Assembly: GCF_004792685.1 (NCBI RefSeq)
Contig: NZ_SRXT01000001.1
Span: forward strand, 62,001 to 126,000
Origin: Sphingomonas gei
GTDB lineage: Bacteria > Pseudomonadota > Alphaproteobacteria > Sphingomonadales > Sphingomonadaceae
Direction: 5' to 3'
DNA: 64,000 nucleotides
The translations under genes were made by a program, and so were the position numbers. The notes below the pieces were generated by a model. That model ran no database searches. It saw only the letters and a list, made by a program, of their open reading frames with translations, and had not been told where the DNA came from. Positions 20,162 to 28,466 of this stretch are shown piece after piece. Every line of letters starts with the position of its first letter. The stretch's first letter is position 1.

Positions 20162-20194
20162 GGGTTCGAGGCGCAAGCCGCCGCGCGCGCGAAC

Positions 20195-20974
20195 CTAATC
20201 CGCGCGCGCGAACTTCGTCACCAGCGCGTCGGGCAGCAACCGCGCTGCTGCGGCCTTGACCTTACCGGTCAGGGCAGGGGCGATGATATGGTCCTTGCCC
20301 TTGAGCATCGCTGCGTAGCCGGCACGGGCGACGGTCGCCGGGTCCGCCTTGGGCTCGCTGGCAGTCAGCGACTCGGGGTCGACCTTGGCGCGCTCGAAGA
20401 AGCCGCTCTCGGTCAGGTCGGGCATGAGCGCAGTGATCGTCACGCCGCTATCGGCAATCTCGTCGCGCACCGCCTCGGCGAAGTTGCGCAGGAACGCCTT
20501 GGTTCCCGAATAGACCGCGAGCCGCGGCGAAGGGCCGAGCGCTACCACCGACGAGGTGATCAGCACGCGCCCCGAGCCGCGCGCGACCATCGCCGGCAGG
20601 AACAGCTTCGCGGACTGGACAACCGACGTGATGTTCACTGCGATCGACTGGAGTTCGAGATAGAGGTCGCTCTGGCCGACGAAATCGCCCCAGGCGCCGG
20701 TGCCTGCGTTCAGGCATAGAAAATCGGGCAGGCCGGCGAACTTCTCGGTCTCGTGGAACAGCCTCGCGCCGCCATCGGGCGCGCCGAGATCGATCGACCA
20801 GGCGTCGACGTGCGGCGCGCCGGCGGCGCGGAGTTCGGCGGCGGCGCGATCGAGCTTGTCGCGGTCCTGCGCGACGATGATCAGCCGGTGACCGTCCTCG
20901 GCGAAGCAGCGCGCGAGCTCGAGGCCGATTCCGCTCGATCCGCCGGTTACCAGCGCCAGACCTGTCCGTGTCAT
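20195..20974 (-). CDS. SDR family NAD(P)-dependent oxidoreductase
   Basis: Classical short-chain dehydrogenase of 259 residues. Cofactor motif GGSSGIG is at residues 11-17, LNAGTGAWG is the NAG-like segment, and the active site is formed by ITSSVV and YSGTKAF. It would reduce a carbonyl or oxidise an alcohol in the cytosol; the substrate is unknown. The gene is alone on its strand, convergent with the hybrid kinase operon and divergent from modA across 84 nt. Confidence 0.85.
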   Translation of the reverse strand: MTRTGLALVTGGSSGIGLELARCFAEDGHRLIIVAQDRDKLDRAAAELRAAGAPHVDAWSIDLGAPDGGARLFHETEKFAGLPDFLCLNAGTGAWGDFVGQSDLYLELQSIAVNITSVVQSAKLFLPAMVARGSGRVLITSSVVALGPSPRLAVYSGTKAFLRNFAEAVRDEIADSGVTITALMPDLTESGFFERAKVDPESLTASEPKADPATVARAGYAAMLKGKDHIIAPALTGKVKAAAARLLPDALVTKFARAD

Positions 20975-21058
20975 GCAATATCCTCCGGCCTGCTCAACCC
21001 GCGGCGAGCGTCCGGGGTCCTTGCTCTCCGTGCCAGGCGTGCTTCATAGCAGCGCGCG

Positions 21059-21814
21059 ATGATCGACCGGCGCCACTTCCTGATCGGCTTGGGCGCTGCG
21101 GCGATTGCAGGCCCGCGCGCGCATGCGGCACAGCGCGGGCCGCTGGTGCTTGCGGCGGCGAGCCTGCAGGAGTCGCTGAACACCGCGGCCGATGCCTGGG
21201 CGCGGCTCGGCCATGCCCGGCCGGTGCTCTCGTTCGCGGCGTCGTCCGCGCTGGCGCGGCAGGTCGCGGCCGGCGCTGCGGCGGACCTGTTCATTTCGGC
21301 CGACGAGCCGTGGATGGACGACGTTCAGCGCCGCGGGCTGATCGCGCCGGGGAGCCGTGCGAACCTCGTCGGCAACCGGCTGGTGGTGGTGCAACCGTCG
21401 ACGGCGCCGGCTGCTGCAAACCTTCCGTTGTCGCGGTTGCTGGCGACGGGGCGCGTGGCGCTGGCCGATCCGGCTTCGGTGCCCGCCGGGCGGTACGCAC
21501 AGGCTTCGCTGACGCGGCTCGGGCTATGGAAAGCGATCGCCCCGCGCGTGGTGCGCGGCGAGAATGTCCGTGCGGCGCTGGCGCTGGTCGAGCGCGGCGC
21601 GGCGGAATGGGGCGTGGTCTATGCCACCGATGCCCGCGCTTCGCAGCGCGTGCGCGCGGTGCGGATGCTGCCCGCGGCGAGCCACCCGCCGATCCGCTAC
21701 CCGCTGGCGCGGCTGCGCACCGCGACCAGCCCGGACGCCGAGGAATTCCGCCGCTTCCTGCTGTCGGGGGCGGGCAGGGCAATCTTTGCGCGGTTCGGGT
21801 TCACAGCGCCTTGA
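21059..21814 (+). CDS. modA: Molybdate ABC transporter substrate-binding protein
   Basis: Periplasmic molybdate/tungstate binder of 251 residues. The N-terminus DRRHFLIGLGAAAIAG followed by AHA is a Tat-like twin-arginine signal, with predicted cleavage after about residue 23. The mature protein has the ModA hallmarks LAAASLQESL, FAASSALARQV and ADLFISADEPWMD. It is the first gene of a tight modA-modB-modC operon; modB starts 1 nt after its stop. The ATG at 21059 is the only start that gives a proper signal peptide. Confidence 0.93.
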   Translation: MIDRRHFLIGLGAAAIAGPRAHAAQRGPLVLAAASLQESLNTAADAWARLGHARPVLSFAASSALARQVAAGAAADLFISADEPWMDDVQRRGLIAPGSRANLVGNRLVVVQPSTAPAAANLPLSRLLATGRVALADPASVPAGRYAQASLTRLGLWKAIAPRVVRGENVRAALALVERGAAEWGVVYATDARASQRVRAVRMLPAASHPPIRYPLARLRTATSPDAEEFRRFLLSGAGRAIFARFGFTAP

Positions 21815-21815
21815 T

Positions 21816-22505
21816 ATGCTGACCGCCGAGGAATGGGGGATCGTCGCGCTGTCGCTCAAGGTGGGCGGAGTGGCGGTGCTGGTCAGCCTGCCGCTGGCCT
21901 TCGGGCTGGCCTGGCTGCTCGCGCGCGGGCGCTTCCCTGGCAAGGTGCTGCTCGACGCGCTGGTCCATCTGCCGCTGGTGGTCCCGCCGGTGGTGACCGG
22001 TTGGCTGCTGCTGCTCGCGTTCGCGCCCGCCGGGCCGATCGGCAGCTGGCTGGCGAGCTGGTTCGGCGTGAGTGTGTTGTTCCGCTGGACCGGCGCCGCC
22101 GTTGCGGCGGGGGTGATGGCGCTGCCGCTGATGGTGCGCGCGATCCGGCTGTCGATCGAGAGTGTCGACCGGAGGCTCGAACAGGCGGCGCGGACGCTGG
22201 GCGCGGGGCGGTGGCGGACGTTCCGGACGGTGACCTTGCCGCTCAGCTTGCCGGGGGTGATTGCGGGCGTGGTTCTCGGCTTCGCTCGCGCGCTGGGCGA
22301 GTTCGGCGCCACCATCACCTTCGTCTCCAACGTGCCCGGCGAGACCCAGACCTTGCCGCTGGCGATCTATGCCGCGCTGCAGACCCCCGGCGGCGAGGCG
22401 CTGGTGCTGCGGCTGGCGGGAATATCGGTCCTGCTCTCGCTGGCGGCGCTGATCGTGTCGGAGCTGCTCGCGCGGCGCGCGGGGCGGGGGCTCCATGTCC
22501 TTTGA
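21816..22505 (+). CDS. modB: Molybdate ABC transporter permease
   Basis: Inner-membrane permease of 229 residues with about five transmembrane helices. The EAA loop that contacts ModC is visible as EQAARTLGAGRWRTFRTVTLPLSLPG-like sequence around residues 125-150, followed by ARALGEFGATI, a segment typical of ModB. It starts 1 nt after the modA stop and overlaps modC by 11 nt, so translation of the three genes is coupled. Confidence 0.95.
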   Translation: MLTAEEWGIVALSLKVGGVAVLVSLPLAFGLAWLLARGRFPGKVLLDALVHLPLVVPPVVTGWLLLLAFAPAGPIGSWLASWFGVSVLFRWTGAAVAAGVMALPLMVRAIRLSIESVDRRLEQAARTLGAGRWRTFRTVTLPLSLPGVIAGVVLGFARALGEFGATITFVSNVPGETQTLPLAIYAALQTPGGEALVLRLAGISVLLSLAALIVSELLARRAGRGLHVL

Positions 22506-23106
22506 CGTGCATATCGCCAAGCGGCTCGGCGAGACCGAGATCGCCTGCCGTATCGAGAGCGGCGACGGACTGACCGTGCTGTTCGGTCCCTCGGGCGTGG
22601 GCAAGACCAGCGTGCTGAACATGGTGGCGGGGCTGATCGAACCCGATCGCGGGCATGTTCGCGTCGGCGGCGAGGCGCTGTTCGAGGCTGCGCTCGGCGT
22701 GGACCTGCCCCCCGAGCAGCGCCGCGCAGGCTATGTCTTTCAGGAGCCGCGACTGTTCCCGCACCGGCGGGTGCGCGCCAATCTGCTCTATGGCTGGCGG
22801 GCAGGGGCCGGCGCGATCGACGTCGACGATACGATCGCCTTGCTCGGGCTCGCCGGGCTGCTCGATCGCTGGCCGCGGACGCTTTCAGGCGGCGAGGCGC
22901 GGCGGGTGGCGATCGGGCGGGCGCTGCTGTCGAACCCGCGTTTCCTGTTGCTCGACGAGCCGCTGTCGTCGCTCGATCGTGCGCGGCGGGAGGAAATTAT
23001 GGGCCTGATCGAGCGATTGCGCGACGAACTCGCGCTGCCGATCCTGATGGTGACGCACGACCGCGGCGAAGCCGAGCGGCTGGCAACGCGGATCGTGGAG
23101 ATCTGA
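22495..23106 (+). CDS. modC: Molybdate ABC transporter ATP-binding protein (short form)
   Basis: ATPase of the molybdate importer. It has 203 residues: Walker A GPSGVGKTS at 31-39, Q-loop VFQEPRLFPH, signature LSGGEARRVAIGRAL (LSGGE instead of LSGGQ), Walker B LLLDEPLSSLD and H-loop VTHD. Usual ModC proteins are about 350 residues with a C-terminal TOBE/Mop domain that senses molybdate; that domain is absent, and the gene ends just after the H-loop region. The stop at 23104-23106 shows no sign of frameshift and the following 38 nt do not continue a Mop domain. Confidence 0.92.
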   Translation: MSFDVHIAKRLGETEIACRIESGDGLTVLFGPSGVGKTSVLNMVAGLIEPDRGHVRVGGEALFEAALGVDLPPEQRRAGYVFQEPRLFPHRRVRANLLYGWRAGAGAIDVDDTIALLGLAGLLDRWPRTLSGGEARRVAIGRALLSNPRFLLLDEPLSSLDRARREEIMGLIERLRDELALPILMVTHDRGEAERLATRIVEI

Positions 23107-23144
23107 TCAGGAAGAAGGCGAGGCCGGGCTGTCGCTCTGAATCG

Positions 23145-24008
23145 CTAGCTTCTGCTCGCCGCCAACACCGCCGCCAATGCTTGGTTGAGCGGCGTCGGAA
23201 TGCCATGCTTCTCCCCAAGCCGCACGATCACGCCGTTGCGTGCGTCGAGCTCCATCGGGCGGCCCGCGACGAAATCGGCGTGGAGCGAATTGACCGAGTC
23301 GGGATGCGCCTTGCGCGTCCATTCGACGACCTGGTCGACAAGCTTGTCGGGCAATGCCGCACCCTCGGCGCGGCCGACATGGATACATTCGCGCACCAGC
23401 GCGCGCATCACCTCCGCCACGCCTTCGTCATTGGCGACTTCGGCCGGGCGCCGGGTGATCGCGCTGACGATCCCCGAGCAGTTGATCGCGAGCTTGCGCC
23501 ATGCCGCGGTGACGAAATCGGGTGTGGTCTCGGCGGCGATCACGGTGTCCGCGAACAGCGCGACAAACGCCGCGCCCGCAGCACCTTCGGGAACGAGGAT
23601 CGTGCCGTCGCGGCGCTGGACGATGCGGCCGGGCGCGGTGCGCTCGGCGGGAAGATCGATGATCACCGGCACCGTCCGCTCGGGCGCCACCATCGGGAAG
23701 CGTTCGCGCTGCTCGACGCCGTTCTGGATCACCGCGAGCCGCGTGTCCGGACCCATCAACCCGGGCAGCCACGCCGCGGCGGCGGCGCAATCATAGGTCT
23801 TGGTCGTCGCCAGCACCCAGTCGACCGGCGCGGCGGTGGCTGGATCGGTGAGGATGCGCGGCGCCGCCCGGAGCGTGCGTCCCGGGGTCTCGATCTCGAG
23901 ATCGGCGAGCGGCGAGCGGGCGCAGACCGTCACGTCGTGCGACTGGGCGAGCCAGGCGGCGAGCGTGCCGCCGATCGCGCCCGCGCCGATCACTGCGATC
24001 CGTGCCAT
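23145..24008 (-). CDS. 2-dehydropantoate 2-reductase family oxidoreductase
   Basis: Ketopantoate reductase (PanE/ApbA) family protein of 287 residues. The N-terminal NADP-binding motif GAGAIGG lies at residues 7-13, followed by TTKTYD with the conserved Lys and IQNGVEQ with the conserved Asn. The C-terminal helical domain contains the KLAINC and LHADFVAGRPMELDARNG segments seen in the family. It would reduce 2-dehydropantoate to pantoate for coenzyme A synthesis, but paralogues acting on other 2-oxo acids are common, so no symbol is given. The ATG overlaps the stop of the DUF1993 gene by 1 nt (TGATG), suggesting coupled translation. Confidence 0.85.
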   Translation of the reverse strand: MARIAVIGAGAIGGTLAAWLAQSHDVTVCARSPLADLEIETPGRTLRAAPRILTDPATAAPVDWVLATTKTYDCAAAAAWLPGLMGPDTRLAVIQNGVEQRERFPMVAPERTVPVIIDLPAERTAPGRIVQRRDGTILVPEGAAGAAFVALFADTVIAAETTPDFVTAAWRKLAINCSGIVSAITRRPAEVANDEGVAEVMRALVRECIHVGRAEGAALPDKLVDQVVEWTRKAHPDSVNSLHADFVAGRPMELDARNGVIVRLGEKHGIPTPLNQALAAVLAASRS

Positions 24009-24514
24009 CAGATGCCCCCCAGATAGTCCATCTTGCCGAGCGGAACGCCCTGCTGACGCAGGATTCCGTAGGCCGTGGTGACGTGGAAATAGAAATTGGG
24101 GAGTGCGAAGCCCTGGACGTAGCCCAGGCCTTTGAACTGGAAGCTGCGCGACGGCGTCTTGAGTTCGACATCTGCATCCTCACGGCCGTCGATCGCTTCG
24201 CGCGGGACCGAACTGAGGAAGTCGACCGTGGCGGCGATGCGCGCCTGGAGTTCGTCGAAGCTCGCTTCGGTATCGGGCATGGCGGGCGGCGCGATCGCAG
24301 AGAGCCGCGAGGCCGCGAATTTTGCGGCGTCGCTGGCGCGCTGGACCTGCGAGGCGAGGGGCGCCATGTCCGCATAGAGTCGCGCGGTGAGCAGATCGTC
24401 ATGCGCGATGCCGTGTTCGTCGGCGTGCGCGCGTGCCTTTTCGAGGAACGCGGCCATTGCCTTGAAGCCGCGCTGGAAGACGGGGACCGTGAGGTCGTAG
24501 AGCTCGGTTGCCAT
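24008..24514 (-). CDS. DUF1993 domain-containing protein
   Basis: A 168-residue protein of the DUF1993 family, whose fold is helical and related to DinB-like four-helix bundles. Family features include LYDLTVPVFQRGFKAM at the N-terminus, ARLYADMAPLASQVQRASD in the middle, and the C-terminal FYFHVTTAYGILRQQGVPLGK, ending with DYLGG. The function is unknown. It is cotranscribed with the ketopantoate-reductase-like gene, with a 1-nt overlap. Confidence 0.88.
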   Translation of the reverse strand: MATELYDLTVPVFQRGFKAMAAFLEKARAHADEHGIAHDDLLTARLYADMAPLASQVQRASDAAKFAASRLSAIAPPAMPDTEASFDELQARIAATVDFLSSVPREAIDGREDADVELKTPSRSFQFKGLGYVQGFALPNFYFHVTTAYGILRQQGVPLGKMDYLGGI

Positions 24515-24547
24515 GCGCGCGGCGATAGAGCCGCGACATGGGTTTGG

Positions 24548-25207
24548 CTAGCGGGCCAGCGGCGAGGCTTCGAAATCGTCGAGCAGCGCGGCCACATCGG
24601 CGTAGATTGCGATTGCGCCGGCCTCGCGGAGTTCGGATTCGGCGATCCCGCCCGAAAGGACGCCGATCGTACGCACGCCGCATCGGGCCGCGGCGAGCAC
24701 GTCCCAGCGCGTGTCGCCTATCGCGATCGCCTGTTCGGGCGGTACCCCGGCTTGGCGAAGTGCGGCGGCGAAGATATCGGGATCGGGCTTGGAGCGTTCG
24801 ACATCGTCGTTGCTGGTGGCGTCGTGAATCAGGCCGCGCACGCCAATCAAGTCGATATAATGATCGAGCTGCTCGCCGCTCGCCGAGGAGGCGAGCACCA
24901 CCTTTGCCCCGGCGGCGTGGACGCGGGCGAGCAAGTCGTGCGCGTGGGGGAAGGGCCGGATCTGCTCGAGAAAGCGCTCGAAGATCGTGCCCTCTGCCTC
25001 GGCCAGCGCCTTCACTTGGTCCCGGGTGAGATCGGGAAGCAGCGTCGGCACCAGATTGTCGGCACCCTTGCCGATCTGGCCGCGGATCGCGTCGAGCGCG
25101 ATCTGAAAGCCGGCCTCGTCAAAAGCCTGGTGCCATGCGCGGATGTGGAAGTCGTTGCTGTCGACGAGGGTTCCGTCGAGATCGAACAGAGTAGCTGCTA
25201 TCGGCAT
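24548..25207 (-). CDS. HAD-superfamily phosphatase, phosphoglycolate phosphatase-like
   Basis: HAD subfamily IA hydrolase of 219 residues. Motif I is FDLDGTLVDS at residues 8-17 with nucleophile D9 and acid D11; motif II is LASSAS; motif III Lys lies in ERSKPDPDIF; motif IV is IGDTRWDV. The cap domain occupies roughly residues 20-90. Likely substrates are small sugar phosphates or phosphoglycolate; none can be assigned. The stop lies 33 nt from the DUF1993 start, so it may be the first gene of the minus-strand group. Confidence 0.85.
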   Translation of the reverse strand: MPIAATLFDLDGTLVDSNDFHIRAWHQAFDEAGFQIALDAIRGQIGKGADNLVPTLLPDLTRDQVKALAEAEGTIFERFLEQIRPFPHAHDLLARVHAAGAKVVLASSASGEQLDHYIDLIGVRGLIHDATSNDDVERSKPDPDIFAAALRQAGVPPEQAIAIGDTRWDVLAAARCGVRTIGVLSGGIAESELREAGAIAIYADVAALLDDFEASPLAR

Positions 25208-25370
25208 GGGGACACGAATGATCGGCCGCGTGGATCGATCCCGCCGTGTCGCCGTTGGCCCCGCAAATAAAGCGATGCTGCGGACAAGCGTGGTCAGAGT
25301 ATTTTCTAGACGATCATTGGGTACGGGCGAACTAACCTAGGTTTGGCGATGCGCTTGCACCATGCTATGC

Positions 25371-25384
25371 TTGACAATCGTCAG
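25371..25384. promoter_or_regulatory. FNR/FixK-like box upstream of a Crp/Fnr gene
   Basis: TTGACAATCGTCAG matches the FNR/FixK consensus TTGAY-N4-RTCAA at 9 of 10 positions. It is 66 nt upstream of the preferred GTG start of the Crp/Fnr-family gene, a plausible place for autoregulation. If translation began at the ATG at 25387 the box would fall on the ribosome-binding region, which argues for the later start. Confidence 0.5.
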
Positions 25385-25449
25385 CCATGATATTCGGCGT
25401 TGGCGGCGGAGAGATGCTTTGCGCTCCCCCCGATTATGCGGAGAGCCAC

Positions 25450-26202
25450 GTGGCGGACACCGATCATCCATTTGCGGGCCTCGTATCCAGGCTGGAGGCC
25501 AACCAGACGCTTTCGCGCGAGGACCGCGAGGCGTTGCTCCACCTGCCAAACAAGCTACGCCAACTCGATCCCGGCACCTATATCGTCCGCGAAGGCGATC
25601 GCCCGCGCGCCTGCGGTGTGCTGATCTCGGGCTTCGCGTATCGTCAGAAGGTCACCGGCGATGGCGCACGCCAGATCATCGGGCTGCACGTACCCGGCGA
25701 AGCACTCGACTTCCAGAACCTCTTTCTCGAGGTCTCCGACCATAATGTGCAGATGCTGACGCGCGGCGAAATCGCGGAGGTGCCGATCGAAGCCTTCCAG
25801 AAGATCGCGCTCGAACGGCCCAATGTCGGACGCGCGATCCTCGTCACTACGCTCGTCGAGGCTTCGGTATTTCGCGAATGGGTGCTCAATATCGGTCGCC
25901 GCGATTCGCGTAGCCGGCTCGCGCATCTGCTGTGCGAGTTCGCGTTGCGGCTGGAAGCGGGCGGCGCGGCCCGGCCCGATCATGGTTATGAGCTGCCGAT
26001 GACCCAGGAACAGCTCGCGGACGCCACCGGCCTCACGCCGGTGCACGTCAATCGTGTCTTGAAGATGCTCGAGGCCGAGGGACTGATCGTGCGCAACCGG
26101 CGCCATATCAGCTTTCCCGACTGGCATCGCCTGCGCGATGTCGGCGATTTCAACCAGCGTTACCTGCACGTCCGCGATCGCGCGACCAATGGTGTGTTCT
26201 AA
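25450..26202 (+). CDS. Crp/Fnr-family transcriptional regulator
   Basis: A 250-residue regulator: cyclic-nucleotide-binding-like beta barrel (about residues 10-130, containing YIVREGDRPRACGVLISG) followed by a Crp-type winged helix (MTQEQLADATGLTPVHVNRVLKMLEAEGLI). It lacks the N-terminal Cys cluster of true FNR, so it is more like FixK or other heme-free or oxygen-insensitive members. The GTG at 25450 is chosen because GGAGAG lies 4 nt upstream and an FNR-like box sits further upstream; ATG codons at 25387 and 25414 are alternatives that add 21 or 12 residues without a good ribosome-binding site. The effector and regulon are unknown. It stands alone between two minus-strand groups. Confidence 0.85.
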   Translation: MADTDHPFAGLVSRLEANQTLSREDREALLHLPNKLRQLDPGTYIVREGDRPRACGVLISGFAYRQKVTGDGARQIIGLHVPGEALDFQNLFLEVSDHNVQMLTRGEIAEVPIEAFQKIALERPNVGRAILVTTLVEASVFREWVLNIGRRDSRSRLAHLLCEFALRLEAGGAARPDHGYELPMTQEQLADATGLTPVHVNRVLKMLEAEGLIVRNRRHISFPDWHRLRDVGDFNQRYLHVRDRATNGVF

Positions 26203-26255
26203 GAGCCGCACGACCGGTGGAGGGACAGCCCGGCCCCCATGCAGCCGCCCAGTCC

Positions 26256-27443
26256 CTAGGCGGCGTCGACGGCTGAGTGTTGTCGCCTGTTCGTGGATGC
26301 CGGGTCCCGACTTTCGACGCCGCCTATCCAGGTTTCCACCACAGAAAATTTCGCGTCGACCGCGACGAGATCGGCGCGGTAGCCCGGCGCGATCTCGCCG
26401 AGGCTGTCGGCTAGACCGAGGAAGGTGGCCGGTGCGTGCGCGGCCATGCACGCGGCGGTTTCAATCGAAGTCCCCAGCATCTTCACGCAATTGGCGAGCG
26501 CCGAGACCATGTCGAGGTGGGAGCCCGCAATCGTGCCATCGGCGTCCCTGCAGATCCCGTCGATGACGCGGATAGGCCGCCCCTGGAGCACGAACTCCGC
26601 CGAATCGCTCCCGACCGTCGGCATCGCGTCGGTGACCAGCATCAACTGCTCGGGAGGCTTGCAGCGCAGTGCGATGCCGAGCGTGGTGGGGCTGACATGG
26701 TGTCCGTCGACGATGATCCCGCAGATCAGTTCGGCACGTTCGAGCGCGGCGCCGGTCAGGCCCGGGGCGCGCGAGGTGAGCGGCGACATCGCGTTGAACA
26801 GGTGCGTGATGCCGGTGACGCCGGCCTCGACCGCCGCGATCGACTGTTCGTAGGTGGCGTTGCTGTGCCCGGCCGCGACGACCACGCCAGCTTCCGTTAG
26901 GCGGCGGACCGTCGCCGGATCGGTTCGCTCGGGAGCCAGCGTCACCAGGGTGCGGCCGCGCTTGAGCGACGTCAGCACGGCGATGCCTTCGTCGTCGAGC
27001 GTGCGGATCTTTTCCGGCCGATGGATTCCCCGGCGCTCGACGTTGAGAAACGGACCCTCGATGTGGATGCCGAGTACACCCGGTACGCCCTGCGCGATCG
27101 CCGCATCGACTGCGGCAACCGCTGCGCGGATCACGTCGAGGTCGTCGCTGATCAACGTCGGCAGGAAGCCGGTGGTGCCGAAGCGCCGGTGCGCGGCGCC
27201 GATCGCGGCGATTCCTTCGACGGAGGGCGAATCGTTGAACAGCACGCCGCCGCCGCCATTGACCTGGGTGTCGATGAAGCCGGGAAGGAGCATCGCGCCC
27301 GCGAGATCATGTCGCGCCGCATCGGCGGGAATCTCGCTTGCAGGAACCACGGCGGCGATACGGTCGCCATCGACCAGCACCGCCTCGCCGTCACGAAGAG
27401 CACCCGCGCGGAGGACGCGGCCATTGACCAGAGCAGTGAGCAT
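26256..27443 (-). CDS. nagA: N-acetylglucosamine-6-phosphate deacetylase
   Basis: Cytosolic metal-dependent amidohydrolase of 395 residues that converts GlcNAc-6-phosphate to glucosamine-6-phosphate and acetate. Landmarks are PGFIDTQVNGGGG, HIEGPFLN with the metal-binding Glu, AAGHSNATYEQ, THLFNAMSPL and VTDAMPTVG with the catalytic Asp. It overlaps the upstream SIS-domain gene by 1 nt (TGATG) and is third in a gntR-deaminase-nagA operon, matching the pathway that processes the product of the PTS encoded on the other strand. Confidence 0.95.
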   Translation of the reverse strand: MLTALVNGRVLRAGALRDGEAVLVDGDRIAAVVPASEIPADAARHDLAGAMLLPGFIDTQVNGGGGVLFNDSPSVEGIAAIGAAHRRFGTTGFLPTLISDDLDVIRAAVAAVDAAIAQGVPGVLGIHIEGPFLNVERRGIHRPEKIRTLDDEGIAVLTSLKRGRTLVTLAPERTDPATVRRLTEAGVVVAAGHSNATYEQSIAAVEAGVTGITHLFNAMSPLTSRAPGLTGAALERAELICGIIVDGHHVSPTTLGIALRCKPPEQLMLVTDAMPTVGSDSAEFVLQGRPIRVIDGICRDADGTIAGSHLDMVSALANCVKMLGTSIETAACMAAHAPATFLGLADSLGEIAPGYRADLVAVDAKFSVVETWIGGVESRDPASTNRRQHSAVDAA

Positions 27444-28462
27444 CAGACGGTTTCGGTGACCTTGGCGAGCAGGGGAGGGCGGTCGGGGTCGAACCCGCGC
27501 CGCAGCGAAAGCGCGTTGGCGGCGCGGTAGAATGCCTGGATCTGGAGCATCGGCTCGATCGCCGGGTGCGCGGCCGGGTGCGGCAATTGGATCGCGCCGG
27601 GGACATTGCCGCCGCTGACCAGCACGTCGCCGCCGCGCGCGACCACTTCGGCAACGAGTTCGTCGACGCCGTCGGCGGTCTCGTCGCCCTGGCGGAAGAC
27701 GAGCAACGGGAAATCGGGGCCCACCAACGCCATCGGTCCGTGGCGGACCTCTGCGGCGCTGAACGCCTCGGCGTGGAGCCCGCAAGTCTCCTTGAACTTG
27801 AGCGCGGCTTCCTGCGCAATCCCGAAGCCGAGCCCGCGGCCGATGACGTAGAGCCCCTGCGCGTTTGCGAGTCGCTCGACCATCGGCGACCAGTCCGCCG
27901 CCCAGGCCTGACCCAGTAGCGCCGGCGCATTGTGGAGCGCTTCGAGCATCTCGCCATCGCCTGCCCATTCGCCGACGAGGTGCAACAGCGCCGCGAGACT
28001 GGCGATGTACGATTTGGTCGCCGCGACGCTGAGTTCGGCGCCGGCGTGCAGCGGCAGGAAAGTGTCGGCCTCTTCGGCCAGCGGCGAGTCCGCCGTGTTG
28101 CCCAGCGCCAGCGTTCGCGCGCCGCCCTGCTTGGCGGCGCGCATCGCCGAAAGGATGTCGGGGCTCTTGCCCGATTGCGAGATGCCGATCGCCAGCATGC
28201 CCGTCAGGTCTGCCGAGGCGCCATAGACCGACGAAATCGAAGGCGCGGCTGAAGTGGTCAGCACGCCCAACCGCGTCTCGATCAGATATTTGCCGAAGGT
28301 CGCGGCATGATCCGAGCTGCCGCGCGCGCAGGTCAGCGCGCCGCGCGGGGGCTCCGCGCGAAGCTGGGCGGCGAGCGCAGTCACCGCGATCTGATTGGCG
28401 GCGAGCTGGCGGCGCACGACGGCGGCGGCTTCGCCTGCTTCCTCGAACATCTTCGTAGTCAC
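27443..28462 (-). CDS. SIS-domain glucosamine-6-phosphate deaminase, NagB-II type
   Basis: Protein of about 339 residues with two SIS domains, related to the isomerase half of GlmS and to AgaS. CARGSSDHAATFGKYL and IGISQSGKSPDILSAM form the sugar-phosphate site of the first SIS domain; VIGRGLGFGIAQEAALKFKETC lies in the second. There is no glutaminase domain. Between nagA and gntR it is best read as the non-orthologous glucosamine-6-phosphate deaminase found in several proteobacterial nag loci, producing fructose-6-phosphate and ammonia. A classic NagB is absent from the window. The GTG at 28462 gives the usual length; in-frame upstream ATGs at 28507 and 28501 lie inside the gntR 3' end and an ATG at 28450 is also possible. 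Confidence 0.88.
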   Translation of the reverse strand: MTTKMFEEAGEAAAVVRRQLAANQIAVTALAAQLRAEPPRGALTCARGSSDHAATFGKYLIETRLGVLTTSAAPSISSVYGASADLTGMLAIGISQSGKSPDILSAMRAAKQGGARTLALGNTADSPLAEEADTFLPLHAGAELSVAATKSYIASLAALLHLVGEWAGDGEMLEALHNAPALLGQAWAADWSPMVERLANAQGLYVIGRGLGFGIAQEAALKFKETCGLHAEAFSAAEVRHGPMALVGPDFPLLVFRQGDETADGVDELVAEVVARGGDVLVSGGNVPGAIQLPHPAAHPAIEPMLQIQAFYRAANALSLRRGFDPDRPPLLAKVTETV

Positions 28463-28466
28463 TACA

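Noticed and set aside
17840..20176. 778-residue minus-strand frame opposite the second hybrid kinase
   Set aside because: Antisense shadow; the plus strand has all kinase and receiver motifs in order.
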